In this document: positions 17,106-26,222 of the stretch, piece after piece
Layout: each line of letters opens with the position of its first letter
Numbering within the stretch: position 1 is the first letter of the stretch
Assembly: GCF_001418105.1 (NCBI RefSeq)
Contig: NZ_LIQI01000027.1
Span: 186,001 to 250,000, forward strand
Reading direction: 5' to 3'
DNA from: Lacinutrix himadriensis
GTDB taxonomy: Bacteria; Bacteroidota; Bacteroidia; Flavobacteriales; Flavobacteriaceae
Length of the DNA: 64,000 nucleotides
Translations under genes and position numbers: made by a program
The notes under the pieces: model-generated
The model's database searches: none
What the model was told of the DNA's origin: nothing
Seen by the model: only the letters and a program-made list of their open reading frames with translations

Positions 17106-17606
17106 ATGAGTTATTTGAATATGCAAGATGAGAAATTATTACCTGTAGTTGTAGAACTAAATACACTACTAGCAGATTACCACATTTATTACCAAAAACT
17201 AAGAAATTTTCACTGGAATATTTTAGGAGAAAACTTCTTTGATCTTCACAATAAATTTGAAGAACTATACAAAGATGCACAACTAAAGATTGATGAAATA
17301 GCAGAACGTATTCTTACGTTAAGATTTCATCCGATGAGTAAATACAGCAATTATTTAAAAATTTCAGCTGTTGAAGAAGCTAAATCCTTAAAATCGGATA
17401 CCTATATGGTTTCCGAAATTATTAAAGATCATAAAATAATACTAGCGCAAATGTCTAAAGTTATTCATAAAGCAGAAGATGCTTCAGACGAAGGTACCAT
17501 AGATCTTATTGGTGCTTACATACGAGATTTAGAAAAAGCAAGCTGGATGTTAGATGCTTGGACCAAAAAGACTTCCGATAAGTTACAGAGTGTTATCGTT
17601 GATTAA
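17106..17606 (+). CDS. dps: Dps-family ferritin-like DNA-protection protein
   Basis: A 166-residue protein with the Dps ferroxidase set at exactly canonical spacing: His36 (in NFHWNILG), His48, Asp63 and Glu67 (in KIDEIAERI). Dps forms dodecamers that oxidise and store iron with peroxide and shield DNA in stress. It heads a group with MscS, DUF1328 and two small exported proteins, which suggests an osmotic/oxidative stress transcript. A TTGACA-like stretch lies upstream near 17022, but no clean TAnnTTTG follows it. Confidence 0.94.
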   Translation: MSYLNMQDEKLLPVVVELNTLLADYHIYYQKLRNFHWNILGENFFDLHNKFEELYKDAQLKIDEIAERILTLRFHPMSKYSNYLKISAVEEAKSLKSDTYMVSEIIKDHKIILAQMSKVIHKAEDASDEGTIDLIGAYIRDLEKASWMLDAWTKKTSDKLQSVIVD

Positions 17607-17664
17607 GTTTTTAGTAGTTACTAAAACAAAATCGATGTATAGAAACACTTAAACTTATTGAAAA

Positions 17665-18570
17665 ATGAAAAACCAATTAGAAACCGCTTTTAATTTATTA
17701 TCAGAAAAATTACAAGGCTGGCTTAATACCTTTATCGAAATTTTACCAAATTTAGCGATAGCAATTACAGTACTTTTTGCATCTTACTTTACCGCAAAAT
17801 ATGTAAATAAGCTAGTAATAAAACTAGTATCCAAAAAAGTAGAACAAAAATCTATCACAAATATAGTTGCTAGAATTGCAACAGTAATAGTAGTATCTAC
17901 AGGAATATTTGTAGCCTTAGGCATTTTAAATTTAAGTAAAACATTAACTACGCTAATTACTGGAGCAGGAGTAATAGGTCTTGTTGTTGGTTTAGCTTTA
18001 CAAGGCACATTGTCTAACACTATTGCAGGTATTATATTATCCTTTAGAAAGAAAATTCAGACAGGAAATTGGGTAGAAACCAATGGTTTTTCTGGGGAAG
18101 TAATGGATATTAACCTCAAAGGATTTGTTATAAAGGAAGCAGATAACAATTTAGTTATTATTCCTAATAAAGACATATTAGAAAAACCTTTAAAAAATTA
18201 TTCGCTGACTACCAGAATGCGTGTCATGTTGGAGTGTGGTGTTGGTTATGAGTCTGATTTAGATCTAGTAGAAGCACTTACCAAACAAACCATTGCAAAT
18301 ACGTTTAGCCAGGTAAAGGAAGCTAACGAAGTAGAATTTTATTACACAGAATTTGGCGGAAGTTCTATAAACTACCTGTGTAGATTCTGGATAGACTCTG
18401 AAAATGCTTTAGAAAGACTAAAATCTAAAAGTAAAGCCATTATAGAAATTAAAAAGGCATACGATAAAGAAAATATCAATATTCCTTTTCCTATTAGAAC
18501 CTTGCAATTTGATAACAAACTATCCTTTGAAAATTCAAATGCACATCAAGAAGAATTCTCTAAGAACTAG
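17665..18570 (+). CDS. Small-conductance mechanosensitive channel (MscS family)
   Basis: A 301-residue MscS protein. It has an N-terminal membrane helix (LPNLAIAITVLFASYFTAKYV), a second (IATVIVVSTGIFVALGIL), and the pore-lining helix rich in Gly and Ala (GLVVGLALQGTLSNTIAGIILSF cut across residues 107-130), followed by the beta domain with GNWVETNGFSGEVMDINL and a C-terminal alpha/beta domain. The channel opens on membrane tension to release solutes in osmotic downshock. It lies 58 bases after dps. Confidence 0.92.
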   Translation: MKNQLETAFNLLSEKLQGWLNTFIEILPNLAIAITVLFASYFTAKYVNKLVIKLVSKKVEQKSITNIVARIATVIVVSTGIFVALGILNLSKTLTTLITGAGVIGLVVGLALQGTLSNTIAGIILSFRKKIQTGNWVETNGFSGEVMDINLKGFVIKEADNNLVIIPNKDILEKPLKNYSLTTRMRVMLECGVGYESDLDLVEALTKQTIANTFSQVKEANEVEFYYTEFGGSSINYLCRFWIDSENALERLKSKSKAIIEIKKAYDKENINIPFPIRTLQFDNKLSFENSNAHQEEFSKN

Positions 18571-18635
18571 AGTAAGAGTATACAAAGATTTCACAAAGTA
18601 TAGTCTATTACACTAAAATTTTAAAACTTAAAGAT

Positions 18636-18800
18636 ATGTTACGTTGGACAATTACATTCATAATAATTGCATTTATTGCTGGAGTATTAGGCTTTAGTGG
18701 TATTGCAGGAGCTTCGGCTGGAATAGCCAAAATACTATTCTTCGTATTTATAGTATTATTTATTCTATCTCTTATTAGAGATGTTATAAGAAAAGTATAA
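18636..18800 (+). CDS. DUF1328 small membrane protein
   Basis: A 54-residue protein with two hydrophobic helices. It begins [20 protein letters not shown], then [20 protein letters not shown] and [11 protein letters not shown]. This matches the DUF1328 (YtjA-like) family: two membrane helices, a small-residue turn, and a basic tail. Family members are often near stress genes, as here after dps and mscS. The ATG at 18636 is preceded by AAAG. Function is unknown. Confidence 0.85.
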   Translation: MLRWTITFIIIAFIAGVLGFSGIAGASAGIAKILFFVFIVLFILSLIRDVIRKV

Positions 18801-18835
18801 TAACCAAAATTAATAACCATCAAAACCATAAAATC

Positions 18836-19036
18836 ATGAAAAAAATAATAATTGTATTGGTGCTTATGTTTTCCATTTCAACAGTATTTACAAGCTGTAG
18901 AGAAGAAAAGAAAACACCAACTGAAAAAATTGAAGAAGCTGTAGAAAATACAGGGGATGCCATTGAAGATGCTGCAGATGCTGTAGAAGACGAAATGGAA
19001 GATGTTAAAGAGGAAATAGAAGATAAAGTGAAGTAA
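18836..19036 (+). CDS. Small acidic lipoprotein with coiled coil
   Basis: A 66-residue protein with a lipoprotein signal peptide ending in the lipobox VFTSC, followed by a short highly acidic helix of repeated Glu/Asp/Ala (EAVENTGDAIEDAADAVED, then EMEDVKEEIEDKVK). The heptad-like spacing suggests a short coiled coil or amphipathic helix exported to the periplasm. No domain is recognised. The short gaps before and after place it in the dps-mscS stress group. Confidence 0.8.
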   Translation: MKKIIIVLVLMFSISTVFTSCREEKKTPTEKIEEAVENTGDAIEDAADAVEDEMEDVKEEIEDKVK

Positions 19037-19089
19037 TATTTCTGAAGAATATCGAATAAAGTTTAACCATTAAAATTTAAAAAATAAAA

Positions 19090-19638
19090 ATGAAGAATTT
19101 AATATATATATTTAGTTTATTAATGTGTGCAGGTATTTATGCACAAAACAATCCGGTTGATGTTTTAGAGGAAACTACTGTAAAAACAGTAAAAGTCAAA
19201 GAAGACGGAAAACTTATTGAAAAGAAAGTAAAAGTAAATACGGTACAAAAACAAGAAGTGAAAATCGATCCAAAAGATAGATATAAGCTTAACGGAAACA
19301 GAATCGATACCCCTGTAAAAGTGACAAAAACAGTAATGGTAGATAATGATAAAGACCCGCAATATGATACCAAAACAAAAGTTACTTATTACAAATTTAA
19401 TGACGTGGATTATGCGTTTATTCCAGATGAAAAGGGATTTATCGTTTCTGTAAAAAATGGCGATAAAAAAATGCCTTTTGGAAAAGCAAGATACTCCGCT
19501 AGAAATATGAGTTATATTGTTACCACAGATAAATATACTGGTGTTGGGTACTTTGATAAAAATAAAACTTTTGTTATCGAATATTATGATGGTGAAAGTG
19601 ATGGATTGATTACCAAGGAGTTTAAAATTACTAAGTAG
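19090..19638 (+). CDS. Exported protein of unknown function
   Basis: A 182-residue protein with a signal peptide (IYIFSLLMCAGIYAQ) and a Lys-rich, beta-strand-like mature part (TVKTVKVKEDGKLIEKKVKV; later TKVTYYKFNDVDYAFIPDE). There is no lipobox, so it is probably periplasmic. I do not recognise a family. It is the last gene of the dps/mscS group, before a terminator at 19694. Confidence 0.75.
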   Translation: MKNLIYIFSLLMCAGIYAQNNPVDVLEETTVKTVKVKEDGKLIEKKVKVNTVQKQEVKIDPKDRYKLNGNRIDTPVKVTKTVMVDNDKDPQYDTKTKVTYYKFNDVDYAFIPDEKGFIVSVKNGDKKMPFGKARYSARNMSYIVTTDKYTGVGYFDKNKTFVIEYYDGESDGLITKEFKITK

Positions 19639-19693
19639 ATTTTACGTTAGTCGATAGTCGTTTTTAATTAAACCGACTATAGATTAATAGCAT

Positions 19694-19723
19694 AAAAGCC
19701 TCGATTTTTTCGAGGCTTTTTGT
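19694..19723 (+). terminator. Rho-independent terminator after the dps-mscS group
   Basis: AAAAGCCTCG (19694-19703) pairs with CGAGGCTTTT (19711-19720), followed by T. Confidence 0.9.
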
Positions 19724-19751
19724 ATTTTTAAGCTTATTTAATATTTGTATT

Positions 19752-20429
19752 ATGAACGAAACAATACCAAGAGAAACCTTCGACTTTTTTAAACGATTAG
19801 AAAAAAATAACAATCGAGAATGGTTTAACGAAAACAAGAAAGAATTTAAAGAAATAGAAGCAGAGGTAAAACAAGTTTATAATCAGTTGTTTAACATGCT
19901 TAGTACGCATGATGAGATGGATAAAATGAAGATGTTTCGTGTTTATCGTGACGTGCGTTTTTCTAAAAATAAACTGCCGTATAAAACCCATTTTGGAGGT
20001 TCTTTTAGTAGAATAAAACCGCATTTACGAGGTGGTTATTATTTACATATTCAGCCAAATAATGAAAGTTTTATTGCTACCGGATTTTGGGAACCAAACA
20101 AAGAAGATTTATTGCGAATTAGAAAAGAATTTGAACAAGACGATTCCGAAATCAGAGAAATAATAAATAATAAAAATTTTAAAGCAATTTGGGGTGAACT
20201 TGTTGGAGACGAAGTAAAAACAGCACCGCGAAATTTTGATAAAGAGCACAAAGCCATCGATTTAATCAAGAAAAAACAATTTATTTTTACCAAAAAATAT
20301 ACGGATAAAGAAGTGACTTCTCCAGACTTTTTAAACGATGTGGATAAAGCATTTAAAGTCATCAGACCATATTTTAATTATATGAGTGATGTGCTAACTA
20401 CAGATTTAAATGGCGTGTCGTTAATATAA
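19752..20429 (+). CDS. DUF2461 family protein
   Basis: A 225-residue cytoplasmic protein with the signature start RETFDFFKRLEKNNNREWF and the following NKKEFKEIEAEV, then RVYRDVRFSKNKLPYKTHFG and GGYYLHIQPNNESFIATGFW. These match the DUF2461 (TIGR02453-type) family, which occurs in many bacteria and fungi and has no established function. It is read from a start 28 bases after the terminator. Confidence 0.88.
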   Translation: MNETIPRETFDFFKRLEKNNNREWFNENKKEFKEIEAEVKQVYNQLFNMLSTHDEMDKMKMFRVYRDVRFSKNKLPYKTHFGGSFSRIKPHLRGGYYLHIQPNNESFIATGFWEPNKEDLLRIRKEFEQDDSEIREIINNKNFKAIWGELVGDEVKTAPRNFDKEHKAIDLIKKKQFIFTKKYTDKEVTSPDFLNDVDKAFKVIRPYFNYMSDVLTTDLNGVSLI

Positions 20430-20451
20430 ATACTAAGCTTCAGCGTTTTGT

Positions 20452-21585
20452 TTAATAATTGTCCCACCAATTGGTGTAATTATTTATAGTGTCTTTCACT
20501 TTAATTACTTCTCCAATTTCGGGAGTAATAACTTCTAGGTTTAGTGTCGCAGCTTTGTTTTTTAAACGTTCAATAGGATCTGTCCAATCGTGTAACGCTA
20601 GTTTAAAACCAGCCCAATGAATAGCCATGATTTTTTTTGCTTTCACATCTATTCCTGCTTGGGCAGTTTCTTCTGGCATCATGTGTATGTCTGGCCACAT
20701 TTCATTGTATTGTCCGCATTCCATTAACGCAAGATCAAAAGGGCCATATTTTTCACCAATTTGGGTGAAATGAGGTGCGTAACCACTATCTCCACTAAAA
20801 TAGATGTTTTCCGTATTAGATTGTATCACCCAAGAACTCCATAAGGTGCTTTGTGAATTATTAAATTTTCTTCCAGAAAAATGCTGTGCTGGAGTACATA
20901 CAAAAGTTAGTGCGTCTAATTTTGTTTCTTCCCACCAATCCAATTCGGTTATATTATCTGGGGAAACATGCCATGCTTTTAAATGTGCACCAACACCTAA
21001 TGGCACATAAAAGCGTTGTGTTTTGTCTTTTATTTTTAATATGGTTTCATAATCTAAATGATCGTAATGGTCATGTGAAAATAGCACCGCATCAATTTGT
21101 GGCAGTTTTTCAATGTCTAAAGGGAATTCTTCATTAAATCGATTGCCACCAAGTAGCGTATGTGGTGCGGCTACTTTTCCAAACATGGGATCTAACAAAA
21201 TGTTTTTACCGTCTATTTGTAATAAAAAAGAGGAATGTCCGAACCAAACCATTCTAGCTTCGCCTTTATAATCGGCTACATTTGTCGAATCTATTTTATT
21301 TGCTTTTAAATTTTCTTTAGGCCTTCCGTTTGGTACTTTGGTGGTGAAAAAAGTGTAGGCTAGTTGTATCGTTTCCGAAAAACTTAAATCTTTGGGTACC
21401 GCTTTCGTATTGGTGAATTTTCCGTTATTAAACTGTTCCGAATTTTTATAAACGAGTTGTTGCTCTTTAGTAATGTCTCCACCAAAACTAGGGTAGTACG
21501 TAGTAAATAAGAAATAGACTATTACTAAAAGACCAATAATACTAAGGATGGTTATTAACATGTGCTTTACAATTTTTTTAAGCAT
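20452..21585 (-). CDS. Metallo-beta-lactamase-fold hydrolase, NAPE-PLD/UlaG-like
   Basis: A 377-residue protein with an N-terminal membrane anchor (about residues 10-30) and a metallo-beta-lactamase domain: WFGHSSFLLQIDGKNILLDP, the zinc motif SHDHYDHLD (HxHxDH), CTPAQHFSG, FSGDSGYAPHF and MAIHWAGFKLALHDW. The order and WxGHSS start resemble N-acylphosphatidylethanolamine phospholipase D and UlaG-like proteins. It is probably exported or membrane-anchored with the catalytic domain outside the cytoplasm. Substrate is unknown; a lipid phosphodiester is a plausible guess. Confidence 0.85.
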   Translation of the reverse strand: MLKKIVKHMLITILSIIGLLVIVYFLFTTYYPSFGGDITKEQQLVYKNSEQFNNGKFTNTKAVPKDLSFSETIQLAYTFFTTKVPNGRPKENLKANKIDSTNVADYKGEARMVWFGHSSFLLQIDGKNILLDPMFGKVAAPHTLLGGNRFNEEFPLDIEKLPQIDAVLFSHDHYDHLDYETILKIKDKTQRFYVPLGVGAHLKAWHVSPDNITELDWWEETKLDALTFVCTPAQHFSGRKFNNSQSTLWSSWVIQSNTENIYFSGDSGYAPHFTQIGEKYGPFDLALMECGQYNEMWPDIHMMPEETAQAGIDVKAKKIMAIHWAGFKLALHDWTDPIERLKNKAATLNLEVITPEIGEVIKVKDTINNYTNWWDNY

Positions 21586-21648
21586 TTTATTTAAATTTCG
21601 GACAAAAAGTTGGACACATTAAAATATGCACTGTAATTATTTACAGCG

Positions 21649-21656
21649 CAAAATTA
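21649..21656 (-). promoter_or_regulatory. Candidate promoter (-7 box) for the metallo-hydrolase gene
   Basis: Read on the minus strand this is TAATTTTG, matching TAnnTTTG, 64 bases upstream of the minus-strand ATG at 21585. No clear -33 element. Confidence 0.45.
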
Positions 21657-21711
21657 GTCTAATTATTAAGTTTAATAGAATTTAAAATATAGATAATTAT
21701 AGCATTTATGC

Positions 21712-22128
21712 TTAAACAGCAGCGAGTAATTCTGCTTTGTCTAAAAGTTGAATATTACCAATTAATTGGGCTTTAACAATAGACATCATACGTTTGTTTA
21801 AAGCGGAAGAGTTTTTTATATAAATAAGATATTCTTCTGTAGTGAATAAACCAATCATCATTCCTTTTAAGGCGTTTCTAAGCTTCATATCTTTTTGCAA
21901 CGCATTTTCAATATAAAGAATGCGTTTTTCAATAGATAACTCGTAAAAAACGTTCTTATGCTTTTTAGCATAATTTTTAAAAACTTCAATAAATAAAGGG
22001 ACTTGTAATTTAGCTATTGGTCTAAGTACAAGATTTTGAAAACGTTCGTCGCTGGACATATCATCACTAATAATTATAGAAGCTATTTCCGGACGCGTTT
22101 GCTTTAAATTTAAGTCTCTAGTATTCAT
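21712..22128 (-). CDS. Conserved cytoplasmic protein of unknown function
   Basis: A 138-residue, mostly helical protein without signal peptide or membrane segment. It starts NTRDLNLKQTRPEIASIIIS, has a basic middle (FKNYAKKHKNVFYELSIEKR) and ends QLLDKAELLAAV. The composition is that of a small soluble helical bundle. No family is recognised. It is transcribed away from the DUF72 gene, with a palindromic operator-like site in the shared gap. Confidence 0.65.
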   Translation of the reverse strand: MNTRDLNLKQTRPEIASIIISDDMSSDERFQNLVLRPIAKLQVPLFIEVFKNYAKKHKNVFYELSIEKRILYIENALQKDMKLRNALKGMMIGLFTTEEYLIYIKNSSALNKRMMSIVKAQLIGNIQLLDKAELLAAV

Positions 22129-22189
22129 ATCTATAAGTTTTTATTAAAATTAGAGATTTTATAATCCCTAAAATAGCATTGTATTTTTA

Positions 22190-22213
22190 CTTGTTAACCA
22201 GTTTATTAACAAG
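22190..22213. promoter_or_regulatory. Perfect inverted repeat in a divergent gap, possible operator
   Basis: CTTGTTAA (22190-22197) and TTAACAAG (22206-22213) are perfect inverted repeats with an 8-base spacer. The site lies between two divergent genes, 46 bases before the DUF72 ATG and just upstream of a -7-like TATCTTTA (22225-22232). Its form suggests a binding site for a dimeric regulator. Confidence 0.4.
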
Positions 22214-22259
22214 CTATATTTTGGTATCTTTACCTCAAGTTTTTCAATACAAATAAAGC

Positions 22260-23147
22260 ATGAAGTTTGGAAGCGTAGAACATCCAGAATTAATAGATTT
22301 CACATTACCTCAAGATCATAAAGACACGCTTAACGTTTTAAATAATGTAAAAGTAAAACAGGATCCAGAGATATTTGTTGGCTGTGCAAAATGGAATAGA
22401 GCAGATTTGAAAGGCTTTTATCCAAGAGGTACAAAAGATGAATTAGGGTATTATTCTAGTCAGTTTAATGCCATAGAATTGAATGCTACGTTTTACAGAA
22501 TTTTTTCTGCGGAACAATTTGCAACTTGGCATGAAAAAACACCAAAGGGATTTAAATTCTTTCCGAAGCTAAACCAAGAAATTAGCCATTGGAAACGTTT
22601 AAATGAAGTAGGAGAGGTTGTTAATAATTATCTCAATAACGCGGTTAATCTGAAAGAAAAACTAGGAACTCTCTTTTTGCAAATGCATAGTAATTTTGCG
22701 CCAAAAGATTTTAATAAAGTAATCACCTTTGTAGAATCCTGGCCCAAAGAAATTCCTTTAGCAATAGAGTTTAGACATACCAATTGGTATAATGACTCTG
22801 CTGTTGCAGAAGATTTGTATGCGCTTTTAGAAGAAAATAATATCTCCAACGTCATTGTAGATACTGCAGGCAGAAGAGATTTAATGCATATGCGATTAAC
22901 TAATACTACTGCTTTTGTTCGCTATGTTGGCGCAAACCATGAAAGTGATTATACCAGATTAGACGATTGGATTGAAAGGTTAAAAATATGGACCGACCAA
23001 GGAGTAAAAGAAATTGATTTTTTTATTCATCAAAATATTGAAAAAGAATCCCCTTTGCTTTCTGCTTATTTTATTGAAAAATTAAACAAAGAATTAAACT
23101 GCAATCTAAAAATACCAAATCAGGATTTGCAACAAAAACTATTATAA
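22260..23147 (+). CDS. DUF72 (YecE-like) family protein
   Basis: A 295-residue cytoplasmic protein. VGCAKWNRADLKGFYPRGTK and YSSQFNAIELNATFYRI are the typical start of the DUF72 family, a TIM-barrel-like fold of unknown function; later IEFRHTNWY and NVIVDTAGRRDLMHMR agree. Three bases separate its stop codon from the thioesterase ATG, so the two form an operon. Confidence 0.9.
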   Translation: MKFGSVEHPELIDFTLPQDHKDTLNVLNNVKVKQDPEIFVGCAKWNRADLKGFYPRGTKDELGYYSSQFNAIELNATFYRIFSAEQFATWHEKTPKGFKFFPKLNQEISHWKRLNEVGEVVNNYLNNAVNLKEKLGTLFLQMHSNFAPKDFNKVITFVESWPKEIPLAIEFRHTNWYNDSAVAEDLYALLEENNISNVIVDTAGRRDLMHMRLTNTTAFVRYVGANHESDYTRLDDWIERLKIWTDQGVKEIDFFIHQNIEKESPLLSAYFIEKLNKELNCNLKIPNQDLQQKLL

Positions 23148-23150
23148 TAT

Positions 23151-23540
23151 ATGAGATTTCATACCAGAAAATGGATAAAACCAGAAGATTTAAACCCAAA
23201 TGCAACTTTATTTGGAGGTAGACTTCTAGAATGGATAGATGAAGAAGCTGCGCTTTATGCAGTAGTACAATTAGAAAACCAACAAGTAGTAACCAAATTT
23301 ATTACAGAGATAGATTTTAAAAGCTCTGCAAAACAAGGCGATATTATTGAAATAGGAATAGATGCTGTGAAATTTGGTAAGTCTTCACTAACAGTGCGTT
23401 GTGAAGTCCGTAATATGATGACAAGAGAAACCATTATTACCATAGAAAAAATAGTAATGGTAAATTTAGATAAAAATGGAAATGCATTGCCTCATAATAA
23501 AACAAAAGTAGAATTTGTAGGAGATAGGTTAAGTGATTAG
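23151..23540 (+). CDS. Acyl-CoA thioesterase (hotdog fold, YciA-like)
   Basis: A 129-residue single hotdog domain. The motif NPNATLFGGRLLEWIDEEAAL holds the conserved Asn/His-type N-terminus, the GG turn and the catalytic acidic residue; KFITEIDFKSSAKQGDIIEI forms the sheet. The family hydrolyses acyl-CoA esters to free acid and CoA in the cytoplasm. It is cotranscribed with the DUF72 gene. Confidence 0.88.
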   Translation: MRFHTRKWIKPEDLNPNATLFGGRLLEWIDEEAALYAVVQLENQQVVTKFITEIDFKSSAKQGDIIEIGIDAVKFGKSSLTVRCEVRNMMTRETIITIEKIVMVNLDKNGNALPHNKTKVEFVGDRLSD

Positions 23541-23657
23541 TAATTAAACGAGTAAAAAAACAGAATAACGATAATAAGAGGAAGTTACAGTATTAGTTAC
23601 CATATTGCGCTTAATAATTGTTAGTACAACACTATCAATACGTTAAGAAAGAAAGAT

Positions 23658-25019
23658 ATGCTATTAATCACTTTTCGAAATGTAGTGTTTTCCTATTTTT
23701 TTAATATAAAGCTCCATTTATTTTTTGCGCTTGTTTTATTAAATAGTACAAACCTACATTCTCAGACTACTTCAATTCCTGACTCAACTTTTGAGCAAGC
23801 TCTAATTTCATTAAATATAGATACCAACGGTTTAAATGGTAACATATTAAATAGTGATGCATCATCTATAACTAGTTTATTTATTGCAAATAAAGGGATT
23901 CAGAATCTTTCTGGTATAGAGGCTTTTAAGAATTTAAGGCGTTTATATGCTTACAATAATCATTTAACAACATTAGATTTAGTTTATAATCCATATTTAG
24001 AATTTTTAGATGCAGATAATAATAATTTAACGACATTAAATATCGTTTCAAATCAAGCTTTAAGAAGTGTTTATTTAAGTAATAATAATTTGAGCACTTT
24101 AGATGTTAGCAATAATTCTCAATTAGAAAACCTGTATTGCAGTCTTAATAATATTAGTGTTTTAGATGTATCTGCAAATGGTAATTTAAAAGACTTAAGA
24201 TGTTACTTTAATAATCTGTCTAGTGTAAACCTTGCCAGTAATTTAAATTTGGAGGATTTATTTATTTCAGAAAACAACTTAAACACATTGGATATCTCAG
24301 CAAATACAGCGTTAAAAACCTTATCCTGTGATAATAATAGCTTAAATGTTATTGATGTTTCTAGTAATACTTCGTTACGCTATTTAAGTTGCTCTAATAA
24401 CAATTTAAGTACTTTAGACTTAGGTAATAATGACGATTTAAAACATTTGCTTTGTAATAATAACAATATTTCGAGTATCGATTTAAGTAACGCTGATGAT
24501 TTATTTTTACTATATACGCAAAACAATCAAATTCAAAATTTAGATATTTCTAATAATCCAGATGTGAAGTATATAAATGCAGCGAATAACGTACTAAATA
24601 ATATTGATATTAGAAATGGAAATAACCATCGTATAAGTCAGTTTATAGTAACAGACAATCAAAGCTTAACTTGTATTTTTGTAGATGATACTTCCGCTAG
24701 TTATTTAAGCAATTGGCAAGTAGGAAGTGCTTGTAATTTTGTTGCAGATGAAGGAGAATGTCAAACCTTATCATCTCAAGAAGTTACTGCTCTAGATTTT
24801 AGAATGTATCCTAATCCTGCAACAACAGTAGTAAATGTTAATCTAAATGTTCCTACAGCAAAATTAGCATTGTATTCTGTTCGTGGTCAGTTTCTATTTG
24901 AAAAAGAAATTACGCTTGGCGAAAACAGTTTAAATGTATCCAGTTTAAGTTCTGGTTTATATATAGCAACGATTAAAACAGAAGGAAATACAATTACTAA
25001 AAAGCTAGTAATACAATAG
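23658..25019 (+). CDS. Secreted leucine-rich-repeat protein with type IX secretion sorting domain
   Basis: A 453-residue protein: an N-terminal signal peptide (roughly residues 15-35), then about 11 LRR units of 21 residues (pattern LxxLxCxxNNLSTLDVSxNx) from roughly residue 95 to 330, then a C-terminal type A sorting domain starting FRMYPNPATTVVNV and ending GLYIATIKTEGNTITKKLVIQ. The sorting domain directs export by the type IX system and surface attachment. The LRRs imply binding to protein or glycan partners. The asparagine-rich repeats make it a candidate for slipped-strand length change. It is convergent with the TlpA-like gene, 2 bases away. Confidence 0.92.
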   Translation: MLLITFRNVVFSYFFNIKLHLFFALVLLNSTNLHSQTTSIPDSTFEQALISLNIDTNGLNGNILNSDASSITSLFIANKGIQNLSGIEAFKNLRRLYAYNNHLTTLDLVYNPYLEFLDADNNNLTTLNIVSNQALRSVYLSNNNLSTLDVSNNSQLENLYCSLNNISVLDVSANGNLKDLRCYFNNLSSVNLASNLNLEDLFISENNLNTLDISANTALKTLSCDNNSLNVIDVSSNTSLRYLSCSNNNLSTLDLGNNDDLKHLLCNNNNISSIDLSNADDLFLLYTQNNQIQNLDISNNPDVKYINAANNVLNNIDIRNGNNHRISQFIVTDNQSLTCIFVDDTSASYLSNWQVGSACNFVADEGECQTLSSQEVTALDFRMYPNPATTVVNVNLNVPTAKLALYSVRGQFLFEKEITLGENSLNVSSLSSGLYIATIKTEGNTITKKLVIQ

Positions 25020-25021
25020 AT

Positions 25022-26194
25022 TTATTCTTTAATTAATTCTTTAATTCTGTTTTCTAAGGTATTACCAGAAATTTTACCACTTGCGATTCTACCTTGTTTG
25101 TCTACTAGCATTTTATGTGGTATGGATGAAACACCGTATCTAAAAGCTATTGTTTTATTATTATCTAAAATGTGTGTATTCCAAGTTAAGTTATCTGCTT
25201 GAATAGCACCTAACCATTCTGGTTCGCCTTTATCTTCACTAACACTTAAAATTACTAAACCTTGATCTTTGTATTTATTGTGCAATCGCACTAGGTTTGG
25301 ATTTGTAACTCTGCAAGGAGCACACCAACTAGCCCAAAAATCGACAAGAACAACTTTTCCTTTTAAAGAAGCTAAAGATATCGTTTGCCCGTTTGTATTT
25401 GGTCCGCTTAAAGTATAAGCCATAGGTCTATATTCGGTGGCTTTTATACTTTGTTGCGCTTCTTTTTCTTCAAGACTTACAATATTATTATGTATTAATT
25501 TAATAGATGGTAAGTTTTTAATAGCGTCGCTTAATGTATCGTGAAGTTTTCTTAAGTTTTCTGTAGAAAAACTATGGTAATTTTCTTGTAGTACAAAAGG
25601 AGTAAATTCTGAATCGTTATTTGTTTCAATAAATTCCATAACAAAAGTTATTTTTTCGATTTGCATATTTTCTAAATCGGTATTTAGAATCGAAGTTCTC
25701 TTGCTAGCAGTTTGTGGCGATTTATACTTTAGAAATAATTCACGCTCTTTATAATCAAAAGCATCCATTTTAGATTTATAATCCGAATAAACCCTTTGTG
25801 TCTCCGAGTTAGAAGAAGTGGAAGAAAGAAATAAGTTTGTATTTAAAAACATATTTATTTCCGAAGCATCGACTAAAAATTTATACATAACATCACTTTC
25901 GTCTACCTTAATTGCGTAAAATTCAGGTTGGTTGGATGTACCTTTAAAAGTGAAAGCTTTTTCTTTAATAGAAATAGTATCCATTAAAGTAAGTGTATCG
26001 CTTTCTATTTTATAAATATAAGCCGTATTTAAATTGGTGTTAAAAGTAGTTCCTCTAACAATAAATTCGTTTTCTAATAAGGCTTGAGGAGCTTTATTGC
26101 TTTTATGAATCTCAATAGATTCTTCTTTTTTACAACTAGATATTACTAGCAATACAAAAGTAATAGCAAGAAAACGAGGGAGTTTTTTTAGCAT
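25022..26194 (-). CDS. TlpA-family thioredoxin-like lipoprotein
   Basis: A 390-residue protein with a lipoprotein signal (LLVISSCKK), an N-terminal beta domain resembling DUF4369 (EFIVRGTTFNTNLNTAYIYK), a helical middle and a C-terminal thioredoxin domain with the redox motif FWASWCAPCR and cis-Pro loop SSIPHKMLVD. It is periplasmic and membrane-anchored, with a thiol-disulfide exchange role, often in cytochrome or protein folding. The gene lies 28 bases after the DUF3817 gene on the same strand and probably shares its promoter. Confidence 0.9.
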   Translation of the reverse strand: MLKKLPRFLAITFVLLVISSCKKEESIEIHKSNKAPQALLENEFIVRGTTFNTNLNTAYIYKIESDTLTLMDTISIKEKAFTFKGTSNQPEFYAIKVDESDVMYKFLVDASEINMFLNTNLFLSSTSSNSETQRVYSDYKSKMDAFDYKERELFLKYKSPQTASKRTSILNTDLENMQIEKITFVMEFIETNNDSEFTPFVLQENYHSFSTENLRKLHDTLSDAIKNLPSIKLIHNNIVSLEEKEAQQSIKATEYRPMAYTLSGPNTNGQTISLASLKGKVVLVDFWASWCAPCRVTNPNLVRLHNKYKDQGLVILSVSEDKGEPEWLGAIQADNLTWNTHILDNNKTIAFRYGVSSIPHKMLVDKQGRIASGKISGNTLENRIKELIKE

Positions 26195-26222
26195 TTTAAA
26201 GTATATTTAATATGCTATATTA

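Noticed and set aside
23900-24700. Repeated asparagine/leucine codons as a CRISPR-like or tandem DNA repeat
   Set aside because: The periodicity of about 63 bases is explained by LRR protein repeats; DNA units are not identical.
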